Origin: Gammaproteobacteria bacterium
GTDB taxonomy: Bacteria; Pseudomonadota; Gammaproteobacteria; Steroidobacterales; GCA-2729495
NCBI GenBank assembly: GCA_030066665.1
Contig: JASJBD010000008.1
Coordinates: 1 to 59,511, forward strand
Length of the DNA: 59,511 nucleotides
Reading direction: 5' to 3'
Numbering within the stretch: the first letter of the stretch is position 1; each line of letters begins with the position of its first letter. The position numbers and the translations under genes are program-made. The notes under the pieces are model-generated. The model saw only the letters and a program-made list of their open reading frames with translations, was not told where the DNA came from and did no database searches. Positions 8,599 to 16,848 of the stretch are shown piece after piece.

Positions 8599-10553
8599 GG
8601 CCCGGATTCGCTCACGGTCGGGTTGAAGTCGAAAAAGTCGAAGGGGCGCAGTTCAAATTCATGGTGTACCAACGGCATGATCGGCCAGTCCTCGGCTCGC
8701 ACGACGTGGTGCATGCCAGCCGTATACCACAACACGATGTCGGTATTCTGAATCGACCGATTGGCGGCAGTCCATTCGGGCAAGCCCGCACCGCCCGGGT
8801 GACGGTTCGGATAGTCGCCGGCCGCGTAACGCTCGGCGGGTTCATAAGGCGTCGCCCACAGGTGATGGGCCGTGAAGGCCGCGCGACGGTGCACAATTGC
8901 GCCATCATCCAGCAGCGTGCGCGCGGATTTTCCCGGCTGTAACTGGTAACTGACCGGATTACCGACATGATTCGTCGCACTTGGATTGATCACCCGCCAC
9001 AACGCCGGTTGTCGCAGATTCATCGACAGTTGCGCATCGGATTCCCGTCTCGCCACCGCCGGAAACGCCTGCCAGATCTGCCGTCGCGGCGCTTCGCCGT
9101 CGGCCGGATCCAGCTCAACCTGGCGCAATCGGTCGATGAGCAGCGAATTCCGCGGGCCATCGACGTCGAGATCCAGCCGGAAACTGAAAAAATGGTCGTG
9201 GTTGACGCCGGCGAGGCCTGGCGCGATCAATCGGGCATAGGCGGTGTCAGCCTCGGCCCCGGCGTCCGACATCAGTCGGCTGGCCACCGCCTTCGTCAGC
9301 ACGATCCCGGTTGCACCGACGCGCACCTTCAGTGACCCGGTTTCCGTGAAGATCCAGTCCAGCACATAGTCATAGTTGCCCAGCCAGACGATGAAGCGCA
9401 CCACGAGTTCCGCATGACGACGCATTTGGGAGCCCTGTTGCCTGACCTCGAAGTGCGACCAGGCGGCATCGCCGGTGAGCCGCTCGAATACGCAGGCGAT
9501 GCCGGTGGTCGTTGTCGGCTTGCCGCGATAGTTCAGGAAACTCGCATCAAGCATTAGCGCATCGGCGGGGCAGTCCCGTCCAGCCGTGAGCGGCACACCG
9601 CTGGCGCCGATGCCATATTCGCCAACGTCCAGGTAGGTGCGGAAATACCAGGTTCGTGTGGGGTCCATGTAGGGCACGAATAACTCCGACACCGAGCCTT
9701 GGTACATTACGGACCGCTCGCGGCCTGCATCCTCGAAGCTCACCAGTGACAATACGGGCCCGACCCGGGGATCGATGCCGAGATGGAATCGCCAGCGATC
9801 CCAGCTAATCCACTGACCATTCGTCGAGATGCGGTGCGTCACCGGACCACGCGCAGGGTTGGCCGTGGGTTGCGGCTCGGCAATGGCCGGTCCGCCGTTC
9901 GGTATTGCCACGACACCCGTGTCGATCAACTCGAATAGCGCCTTGTTGTCGTAGTCGACGATCGCCAGCAACCCTTCGATCGGTCGGCCCCATAAGCCGT
10001 TGTCCGATCCTGTGTGATAACAGGCAATCATGCCCAGGCGCTGGTTACCGACATCCCAGTCACGATCGAAATTACCGGGGAAGGCTGGATAGCAGAATAC
10101 GTCTTTCAGGTTTTCGATTCCCCGTTTCGCGATGGCCTCCTGCCACGCGGGATCCCGGCGAACAATGGTCTGCGACAGCACAAACTCGTCATCGAAGAGG
10201 GCCGGCTGAACGCCCTCGACGCGCTCCCATGACAATAGTTTCTCCGCGGCCAGGTCGACGATGCCTTCATACATCTGTCGTTGATGACGCACGGCGACGA
10301 AGGCCTGCCGCGCGATCCCGTCGCTCGGTTGCCACCGCAATACGGATTCTTTTTCCGGCTGGGCGAGGTTGACCAGCGCGAATCGACTGCTTTTGTCGAT
10401 CTTGCCAGCCGTCCCGAGCACACGGGTGACCGTCTCGTACTCCGCAACCGTCAGACTGTCGAGCGGATGTTGCTGATCACTGGTTGCCGGGACGGCAAAG
10501 CTGATCGTGGATATCAGCAAAAGCCAAAGGCACAGCCGGTGAGTTCGTGTCAT
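8595..10553 (-). CDS. copper-containing primary amine oxidase, secreted
   Basis: 652 residues with an N-terminal signal peptide (cleavage near ATSDQQ, about residue 25). It oxidises primary amines to aldehydes with release of ammonia and H2O2. The topaquinone motif GNYDY places the modified Tyr at residue 394. The copper ligands are in NHDHF (His452, His454) and in GMHHVVRAEDWP (His616). The catalytic base is Asp309 in YLDVGEYG. All key residues are intact. It is the middle gene of a cupin-oxidase-decarboxylase operon, 6 bp after the cupin and overlapping the UbiD-type gene by 4 bp. The substrate is unknown; pairing with a UbiD enzyme suggests an aromatic amine. Confidence 0.93.
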   Translation of the reverse strand: MTRTHRLCLWLLLISTISFAVPATSDQQHPLDSLTVAEYETVTRVLGTAGKIDKSSRFALVNLAQPEKESVLRWQPSDGIARQAFVAVRHQRQMYEGIVDLAAEKLLSWERVEGVQPALFDDEFVLSQTIVRRDPAWQEAIAKRGIENLKDVFCYPAFPGNFDRDWDVGNQRLGMIACYHTGSDNGLWGRPIEGLLAIVDYDNKALFELIDTGVVAIPNGGPAIAEPQPTANPARGPVTHRISTNGQWISWDRWRFHLGIDPRVGPVLSLVSFEDAGRERSVMYQGSVSELFVPYMDPTRTWYFRTYLDVGEYGIGASGVPLTAGRDCPADALMLDASFLNYRGKPTTTTGIACVFERLTGDAAWSHFEVRQQGSQMRRHAELVVRFIVWLGNYDYVLDWIFTETGSLKVRVGATGIVLTKAVASRLMSDAGAEADTAYARLIAPGLAGVNHDHFFSFRLDLDVDGPRNSLLIDRLRQVELDPADGEAPRRQIWQAFPAVARRESDAQLSMNLRQPALWRVINPSATNHVGNPVSYQLQPGKSARTLLDDGAIVHRRAAFTAHHLWATPYEPAERYAAGDYPNRHPGGAGLPEWTAANRSIQNTDIVLWYTAGMHHVVRAEDWPIMPLVHHEFELRPFDFFDFNPTVSESGP

Positions 10554-10559
10554 GGTCCG

Positions 10560-11027
10560 TCAGGTCGGCGGATGATGCGGGTCCACCCACACTACCTCTT
10601 CCGGGTGCTCGACCGCGTCAATCTCCAGGTTCACGACAATCGGTTTCTGGTCGTTACGCACCAGCACGCACTGCAAAGGTTCGTCCGTGCTGGCATTGAT
10701 CTCCTGGTGCGGGACGTAGGGCGGCACAAAAACAAAATCCCCGGGCCCGGCCTCGGCGGTGAACTCGAGACGCTCACCCCAGCGCATTCGAGCCTGGCCG
10801 CTGACAACGTAGATGATGCTTTCCAGTGCGCCATGATGATGCGGGCCGGTCTTCGCATCGGGGTGAATAGTGACCGTGCCAGCCCAGATCTTCTGAGCAT
10901 TCGCCGAAGTAGCGGTAATCGCCGCCAGGCGATGCATGCCAGGCGTCTGCGGCGTATTGGGATCGAGCTGATCGCCCCGCACAACGCGCACTCCATGGTG
11001 TTTCCAGTCGTTCTTTTCGTCTGCCAT
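10560..11027 (-). CDS. single-domain cupin protein
   Basis: 155 residues of one RmlC-like cupin barrel without a signal peptide. The metal-binding motif is seen as GPHHHGALESIIYVVSG (motif 1) and GDFVFVPPYVPHQEIN (motif 2), with the expected His residues. Such proteins are often small dioxygenases, isomerases or sensors; the reaction cannot be deduced. It is the first gene of the operon with the amine oxidase and the UbiD-type decarboxylase, so it may process an intermediate of that pathway. It is divergent from the SnoaL-like gene at 11065 across a 37-bp gap. Confidence 0.8.
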   Translation of the reverse strand: MADEKNDWKHHGVRVVRGDQLDPNTPQTPGMHRLAAITATSANAQKIWAGTVTIHPDAKTGPHHHGALESIIYVVSGQARMRWGERLEFTAEAGPGDFVFVPPYVPHQEINASTDEPLQCVLVRNDQKPIVVNLEIDAVEHPEEVVWVDPHHPPT

Positions 11028-11064
11028 CGGCGGGCCCCGTGCCGATAGGATACTCTAATTGCCG

Positions 11065-11424
11065 ATGAGTCCACCGATGTTGAAAGACCATATGGCCAGG
11101 CTCCTGCAAGTCATCGATGCACGCGACTGGCCGGCGTTACGATCGCTGTTCACCGCGGACCTCGTCTACGAGCTGCCGGGTCGGCCACCGGTCATCGGTA
11201 TAGAGCAGCTCATGCACTACTACGAGGCCGAGCGCAATATTGCCGACGGTCGGCATGAGATCGAAGGCACGCTCGCGGATGGTGATCACGCCATGTCCTG
11301 GGGACGCCTGCGGGCAACGAGTGCTGACGGGACCAGCATCGACACGCGTTTCGTCGACTTGTGCCATTTCAGGGATTCGCTGATAGATCGGCGCACGATT
11401 TTCTTTTTTGCACCACCGGGGTAA
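11065..11424 (+). CDS. SnoaL/NTF2-like small protein
   Basis: 119 residues from ATG 11065; a TTG two codons upstream (11059) and an ATG at 11080 are alternatives. The pattern of an N-terminal helical part with WPALRSLFTADLVYELPG followed by beta strands (SWGRLRATSADG, DTRFVDLCHFRDSLI) is the SnoaL-like NTF2 fold, a cone-shaped pocket used by small isomerases, hydrolases or ligand binders. Function is not assignable. It is followed 7 bp later by a secreted cupin. A weak TACTCT element (11051-11056) lies just ahead of the start. Confidence 0.7.
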   Translation: MSPPMLKDHMARLLQVIDARDWPALRSLFTADLVYELPGRPPVIGIEQLMHYYEAERNIADGRHEIEGTLADGDHAMSWGRLRATSADGTSIDTRFVDLCHFRDSLIDRRTIFFFAPPG

Positions 11425-11431
11425 TGTCGCC

Positions 11432-11914
11432 ATGACGAACATGTATCGCTTATACAGAAATCTCTGCCTGGCGACTCTTGTCTGCATTGCCGGCAATACA
11501 ATTGCGGAGGAAGCGGTCATGAGCACCGACGCCATGTCACAGCTTGGCTACACGCGAATGTACACCGATGCGGATGGTGTTTCGCATTTCGACGAGGGTG
11601 AACTGGCATTGTCGCTGGAAAACTATGCGCCGCCCGCTAGTCCCATTGCGATTCATCGCATGGCGGAAGCCGATGGGGCGACGCTGGTGTTCATGCCGGC
11701 CGGCTCGTTCGAGGATTGGCACCCGGCGCCGCGGCGCCAGTTCGCGTTTCTACTGTCGGGTACGGTCGAAGTCACGGTCAGTGATGGCGAGACCCGTCGT
11801 TTCGAGCCCGGCAGCATCGTGTTGCTGGAGGACACGACAGGCAAGGGGCATCAAACACGAATCGTGGGTGACGAAGATCACCTGTCGGTGATGGTGCCGG
11901 TGCCGCTCGACTGA
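11432..11914 (+). CDS. secreted cupin-domain protein
   Basis: 160 residues from the ATG at 11432. A hydrophobic signal segment (LCLATLVCIAGNTIA) ends near residue 25. The cupin core has SFEDWHPAPRRQFAFLLSG and RRFEPGSIVLLEDTTGKGH, with His residues in both motifs. It should act in the periplasm. A TTG at 11408 in frame overlaps the previous gene and would lengthen the product by 8 residues, but the ATG fits the signal peptide better. It is cotranscribed with the SnoaL-like gene by spacing. Ligand or reaction unknown. Confidence 0.75.
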   Translation: MTNMYRLYRNLCLATLVCIAGNTIAEEAVMSTDAMSQLGYTRMYTDADGVSHFDEGELALSLENYAPPASPIAIHRMAEADGATLVFMPAGSFEDWHPAPRRQFAFLLSGTVEVTVSDGETRRFEPGSIVLLEDTTGKGHQTRIVGDEDHLSVMVPVPLD

Positions 11915-11924
11915 ACGTCGGTCG

Positions 11925-13697
11925 TCAGTGCTCGTGGGCGACGCTGGCCCCAGCGGGCACGCGGATATCGTCAATCAATTCCTGGATTTCGAACGGCGGT
12001 GGCGGGTGCAGGCGACAGATCGCCAGTGCGACGCCGAAATTGAGCAGCATGCCGATCACGCCGATCCCTTCAGGCGAAATACCGAGCAGCCAGTGCTCGG
12101 CATTGTTCAGGTCCGGCCGAATGAACTTGAAATACACGATGTAGCTGCCGGTGAACAGCAATCCGGCACACATGCCGGCGACCGCGCCTAGTGTATTCAT
12201 GCGGCGGGAAAAAATGCCCATGAAAATGGCCGGGAATAGCGATGCCGCGGCGAGCCCGAACGCGAATGCCACCACCTGCGCGACGAAACCCGGGGGATTA
12301 ATCCCGAGGTAGCCGGCGACGCCGATCGCGGTGGCCGCCGATAGGCGCGCGAACAGCAATTCTGCTGGCTCGGTGATGTTGGGTACAAACGTCTTTTTCA
12401 ACAGGTCGTGACTGATGGACGTCGAGATCACTAGCAGCAAGCCGGCGGCGGTTGACAGCGCCGCGGCCAGGCCACCCGCCGCGACCAGCGCGATGACCCA
12501 GCCGGGCAGATTGGCGATCTCGGGATTGGCGAGCACCATGATGTCGCGATCGACGTAGACCTCGTTCGACACGGCCGTTGGCGCGTTCGCAACGCTGCGT
12601 TCGCCGTTGCTTCCCTGCCTTGCGTCGAACGTCGGGGGGCCTTCGAACGGAGAACCGGGGCCGTACTGGATAGCGCCATCACCGTTCTTGTCGAGCCAGC
12701 CGATCAGGCCGATCTCCTCCCAGTTCTTGAACCACCGTGGCGCCTCCTGGTACGGCGTCTCATGAATCGTCTGCACGAAATTGAGCCGGGCAAATGCACC
12801 GACCGCCGGTGCAGTCGTGTAGAGCAACGCGATGAACACCAGCGCGTAGCCGGCGGACAGTCGTGCATCCGAGACCTTTGGCACGGTGAAGAACCGGACG
12901 ATCACGTGCGGCAGACCCGCGGTGCCCACCATTAATGCGAGCGTGATAGCGAATACATCGATCGGTGCCTTGTTACCCGATGTGTAGGGGCCAAAGCCGA
13001 GTTCCTGCAGCGTGAGATCGAGCTTTTCCAGCACGGCCAGTCCGGACCCATCCACAGTTTCGGCGCCAAGACCGAATTGGGGAACCGGATTACCCGTGAT
13101 CAGGAAGGAGATGAAAATCGCCGGTACCAGGTAGGCGAAGATCAGCACGCAGTACTGCGCCACCTGCGTATAAGTGATGCCCTTCATGCCGCCGAGCACG
13201 GCGTAAATGAAGACCACACCCATCCCGATCAACACGCCCAGATTGATGTCGACCTCGAGAAAACGGGAAAACACGATGCCGACGCCGCGCATCTGCCCGG
13301 CGACATACGTGAATGACACGAAAATCAGGCACAGTACGGCGACCACGCGTGCAATCCGCGAGTAGTACCGCTCGCCGATGAAGTCTGGCACCGTGAACTG
13401 GCCGAACTTACGCAGGTAGGGTGCCAGCAGAAGTGCGAGGAGCACATAACCGCCGGTCCAGCCCATGAGGTAGACCGAGCCGTCGTAGCCCATGAACGCG
13501 ATGATGCCTGCCATCGAAATGAACGACGCCGCGCTCATCCAGTCGGCGGCCGTGGCCATGCCATTGGCAATCGGGTGCACGCCGCCGCCGGCCACATAAA
13601 AGTCCTTCGTCGACGCGGCTTTCGACCAGATCGCGATGGCCACATACAGGCTGAAGGTCAGCCCGACGAACAGATACGTGAGCGTTTGGGTGCTCAC
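11925..13697 (-). CDS. sodium:solute symporter, large subunit (VC_2705-type SSS)
   Basis: 590 residues, about 13 membrane helices. The N-terminal part has STKDFYVAGGGVHPIANG and MATAADWMSAASFISMAG, the Na+/substrate site region of acetate-type (ActP) SSS transporters. A long hydrophilic insert (about residues 320-385) includes an EF-hand-like DKNGDGAIQYG. It overlaps the upstream DUF4212 gene by 4 bp; this pairing defines the VC_2705 subfamily, in which the small protein is an accessory subunit. Substrates of known relatives are short-chain carboxylates; that assignment here is inference. Confidence 0.9.
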   Translation of the reverse strand: MSTQTLTYLFVGLTFSLYVAIAIWSKAASTKDFYVAGGGVHPIANGMATAADWMSAASFISMAGIIAFMGYDGSVYLMGWTGGYVLLALLLAPYLRKFGQFTVPDFIGERYYSRIARVVAVLCLIFVSFTYVAGQMRGVGIVFSRFLEVDINLGVLIGMGVVFIYAVLGGMKGITYTQVAQYCVLIFAYLVPAIFISFLITGNPVPQFGLGAETVDGSGLAVLEKLDLTLQELGFGPYTSGNKAPIDVFAITLALMVGTAGLPHVIVRFFTVPKVSDARLSAGYALVFIALLYTTAPAVGAFARLNFVQTIHETPYQEAPRWFKNWEEIGLIGWLDKNGDGAIQYGPGSPFEGPPTFDARQGSNGERSVANAPTAVSNEVYVDRDIMVLANPEIANLPGWVIALVAAGGLAAALSTAAGLLLVISTSISHDLLKKTFVPNITEPAELLFARLSAATAIGVAGYLGINPPGFVAQVVAFAFGLAAASLFPAIFMGIFSRRMNTLGAVAGMCAGLLFTGSYIVYFKFIRPDLNNAEHWLLGISPEGIGVIGMLLNFGVALAICRLHPPPPFEIQELIDDIRVPAGASVAHEH

Positions 13698-14035
13698 GAA
13701 CCGGGGGGCTCGTCATCGTCGACGCCGAACCGTCGATCGATGCGGCGGGCCAGGACGACGTAGACGAAAATTATGGCGACAAAGACATAGATTGCGCCTT
13801 GCTGCGCCCACCAGAAACCCAGTTTGAAGCCGAAGAATGGAATCCGGTTCAACGGCTCCACCAGCAGGATGCCGAAGCCAAAAGATACGGCGAACCAGAT
13901 CAGTAGCAGCCCGCCGACCAGCCGCAAATTGGCGCGCCAGTAACGGTGCACCGTGGACTCGCTGAGGATTTCCTGGCTGTGCTCGCCGGGTCGCGGGAGA
14001 TTGTCTCCCTTGTGCTGATAGACGTCCCGCTCCAT
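13694..14035 (-). CDS. DUF4212 symporter small subunit
   Basis: 113 residues from ATG 14035, with two membrane helices (about residues 35-60, LRLVGGLLLIWFAVSFGFGI, and 75-100, WAQQGAIYVFVAIIFVYVVL). This is the DUF4212 layout and length. A GTG at 14104 in frame would give 136 residues, longer than usual for the family and close to the divergent pirin start. The stop overlaps the start of the large symporter gene by 4 bp, so the two are translationally coupled. It probably stabilises or regulates the transporter. Confidence 0.85.
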   Translation of the reverse strand: MERDVYQHKGDNLPRPGEHSQEILSESTVHRYWRANLRLVGGLLLIWFAVSFGFGILLVEPLNRIPFFGFKLGFWWAQQGAIYVFVAIIFVYVVLARRIDRRFGVDDDEPPGS

Positions 14036-14123
14036 GGGCCATTTGTACCGCGGAAGCGGCAGCGGCGACAATAGCGAGCCCGGGCGCGACAGCCCCATTT
14101 CCACGAACAGCGAACGCTTACAT

Positions 14124-15029
14124 ATGAGTCATCTGGACGCCTACGAACCGGTCTGCACGTTGCAACAGCATGCGGTGGAACTGCTGATCGAACCGCGCGG
14201 GCGCGACCTAGGCGGATTTTCGGTGCGACGGGTGTTGCCGTCGCCAAAACGCAAGACCGTGGGTCCGTTCATCTTTGTCGATGAAATGGGACCCGCCAAT
14301 TTTCCGCCCGGCCAAGGTATAAATGTGCGGCCACATCCGCACATCGGCCTGGCAACGGTGACGTTCTTGTTCGAGGGCGAAATCCTGCATCGGGATAGCC
14401 TTGGGTTCGTGCAGCCGATTCGACCAGGTGCAGTCAATCTCATGACAGCCGGTCGCGGCATCGTGCATTCGGAGCGGACCGATCCGCGGCTGGAGGCGAG
14501 TGGTCAGCGCCTGCACGGCATTCAAACCTGGATGGCCTTGCCGGAAGCGAAGCAGGAAACCGAGCCCGATTTCCAGCATTTTCGTGCTGATCAGCTGCCG
14601 ACCATCGAACATGATGGCGTCGCGACGACCGTAATTATTGGCGAAGCCTATGGCGAGCGATCACCGGTGCCCGTGCATGCCGACACCCTGTATCTCGATC
14701 AGCGGCTGGAGAAGAACTCCACAATCGAGTTACCCGGACATGCCGCGGAACGCGCGATATACGTCGTGTCCGGAGAGGTCGCCGTTGACGACTTTCACCT
14801 CCAGGCTCGCACGATGGCGGTATTGCGCGCGGGCCCCATAACATTGATCGCGGCCCAAGACAGTCGCGTATTGACCATCGGTGGTGAGAACATCGGGCCG
14901 CGCCATATCTGGTGGAACTTCGTGCACACGTCCAGAGAGCGTATCGACCAGGCCAAGCATGATTGGCGAAACCAGGTCTTCGACAAGGTACCGAGCGACG
15001 ATGACTTTATTCCCCTGCCTGGCAAGTGA
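14124..15029 (+). CDS. pirin-family protein
   Basis: 301 residues from ATG 14124 (an upstream in-frame start would run into the divergent gene). The pirin N-terminal motif is clear: FIFVDEMGPANFPPG, then VRPHPHIGLATVTFLFEGE with the metal-binding His pair, and the segment NLMTAGRGIVHSERT. A second cupin barrel fills the C-terminal half. Pirins are cytoplasmic iron-binding proteins, some with quercetinase activity, others redox-sensing regulators. The CPA2 antiporter gene follows 21 bp later and is probably in the same transcript. Confidence 0.92.
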   Translation: MSHLDAYEPVCTLQQHAVELLIEPRGRDLGGFSVRRVLPSPKRKTVGPFIFVDEMGPANFPPGQGINVRPHPHIGLATVTFLFEGEILHRDSLGFVQPIRPGAVNLMTAGRGIVHSERTDPRLEASGQRLHGIQTWMALPEAKQETEPDFQHFRADQLPTIEHDGVATTVIIGEAYGERSPVPVHADTLYLDQRLEKNSTIELPGHAAERAIYVVSGEVAVDDFHLQARTMAVLRAGPITLIAAQDSRVLTIGGENIGPRHIWWNFVHTSRERIDQAKHDWRNQVFDKVPSDDDFIPLPGK

Positions 15030-15050
15030 TCGACGTACGAGACAGCTGTC

Positions 15051-16805
15051 ATGACATTTCTCACTGAAGCGCTGATTTTCCTGGTCGCCGCCATCGTGGT
15101 CGTGCCGATCAGCAAGCGGCTCGGTTTGTCGTCCGTGCTCGGGTTTCTTGGCGCCGGGATTCTGATTGGCCCCAATGGCATCGGTTTGGTCGGTGATGCC
15201 GAGGAAATCCTGCATTTCGCCGAGATCGGCGTCGTGTTGCTGCTCTTCATTATCGGCCTGGAGCTGCAACCCAAACGCCTGTGGGTGATGCGGCGGGCCG
15301 TATTTTGGCTTGGCTCCGCACAGGTGGGTGTGACGACGGCGGCAATAGCGCTACTGGTCAATCAGCTCTTTGACTTTGACTGGCCGGCCGCGGTTCTAAT
15401 CGGCTTTGCCCTGGCGCTGTCGAGCACGGCGTTCGTGCTGCAGCTTCTCGGTGAACAGCGCAAGCTCAATCGACCCCACGGCCGGGCAGCTTTTGGCGTG
15501 TTGCTGTTACAGGACGTTGCCGTCATCCCGGCCCTGGCGGTGTTGAGCCTGTTGACACCGACCGCCGGCGCGGATGCGGAGGGACCCCTGGACCCGGTAC
15601 TCGTGGCAGCTGCGATTGGTGGGCTCGTCATCGCGAGGTTCACGTTGCGACCGATACTGCGCTTCGTCGCCAGCGCGGGTATTCATGAGCTGTTCCTGGC
15701 CGCGGGGCTGGCCATTGTGGTTGGTGCCGCTCTCGCAATGAAGGCGGTCGGCCTGTCGATGGGCCTGGGCGCGTTTGTTGCCGGGATGATGGTGGCGGAT
15801 TCCGAATACCGTCATCAGCTCGAAACGGACATCATGCCGTTCAAGGGTCTGTTGCTGGGCCTCTTCTTCATGGCTGTTGGCATGTCGACGAACCTGCGCC
15901 TGCTGGCTGACTCGCCGGTACTAATTGTCGGCCTTGCACTCAGCCTGATCGCGCTCAAGACCCTGGTGGTGTTCCCGCTGGCGCGCTGGCATGGCATGGA
16001 CAATACGGAATCGTTGCGCACGGCCGTCGTGTTGTCACAGGGCGGTGAGTTTGCCTTTGTGTTGCTGACCGCCGGCGCCATGGCAGCATTGATCAGCGAC
16101 TCGACCCTGGAGCTCATCGTACTGGTGGTGACACTGTCGATGGCGAGCACGCCGCTGGTCAGCGCGCTGCTCGAAAAGAGCCTGGAGCGAGACCTGGACG
16201 AAAAGCCGTTCGACGACATCGACGAGCCCGAACATCCTGTCGTGATCGCGGGATTTGGACGCTTCGCGCAAATCATTGCACGGGTCCTGACCATGCGGCA
16301 CATTCCGTTCACCGCGCTGGAAGTCAATCCCGCGCAGGTCGAGTTCGTGCGCCGATTCGGCAATGAAATCTATTTCGGCGACGCGACCCGACTGGACCTG
16401 TTGCAGGCTGCGCACGTGTCAGAGTGCAAGGTTTTTATACTCGCGATCGACGATGTCGAGGCATCATTAAAAGTGGCGGCGCTGGTCCGCGAGACTGCAC
16501 CTCAAGTCACCATTCTGGCGCGAGCGAGGAATCGGCACCACGAACTCAAGCTCCGCGAACTCGGCGTGCAGCACGTGATGCGGGAGACGCTGTTGTCCAG
16601 TCTCGAGCTGACCAGAATTATGCTGACCGAACTCGGTGATTCGCCGTCAGCTTCCGCCGACGCGATCCAGGCTTTCAAAGAACACGACGTCAAGACGCTC
16701 GATAAGCAGGCCGCAGTATTCCACGACGAAAAGGCCTACCGGCAAACAACCCAGGACGCGACTGAGGAACTCAAGCAATTATTTGCCGAGGACAACCCTT
16801 CTTGA
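15051..16805 (+). CDS. CPA2 monovalent cation:proton antiporter with TrkA-N domain
   Basis: 584 residues. About 12 membrane helices (residues 1-375) hold the KefB/YbaL-type segments GFLGAGILIGPNGIGL and GALALSSTAF-like ALALSSTAFVLQLL. From about residue 395 a RCK/TrkA-N Rossmann domain begins (VVIAGFGRFAQIIARVL), which binds NAD(H) and gates transport. A long acidic C-terminal tail follows. It should exchange K+ or Na+ for protons across the inner membrane, perhaps in detoxification of electrophiles as for KefB; no glutathione-binding ancillary subunit is encoded nearby. The next gene starts 43 bp downstream. Confidence 0.9.
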   Translation: MTFLTEALIFLVAAIVVVPISKRLGLSSVLGFLGAGILIGPNGIGLVGDAEEILHFAEIGVVLLLFIIGLELQPKRLWVMRRAVFWLGSAQVGVTTAAIALLVNQLFDFDWPAAVLIGFALALSSTAFVLQLLGEQRKLNRPHGRAAFGVLLLQDVAVIPALAVLSLLTPTAGADAEGPLDPVLVAAAIGGLVIARFTLRPILRFVASAGIHELFLAAGLAIVVGAALAMKAVGLSMGLGAFVAGMMVADSEYRHQLETDIMPFKGLLLGLFFMAVGMSTNLRLLADSPVLIVGLALSLIALKTLVVFPLARWHGMDNTESLRTAVVLSQGGEFAFVLLTAGAMAALISDSTLELIVLVVTLSMASTPLVSALLEKSLERDLDEKPFDDIDEPEHPVVIAGFGRFAQIIARVLTMRHIPFTALEVNPAQVEFVRRFGNEIYFGDATRLDLLQAAHVSECKVFILAIDDVEASLKVAALVRETAPQVTILARARNRHHELKLRELGVQHVMRETLLSSLELTRIMLTELGDSPSASADAIQAFKEHDVKTLDKQAAVFHDEKAYRQTTQDATEELKQLFAEDNPS

Positions 16806-16848
16806 GCGGGTGACACGGCTCGCCGGAATCACTCCAACAGGTGAAACA

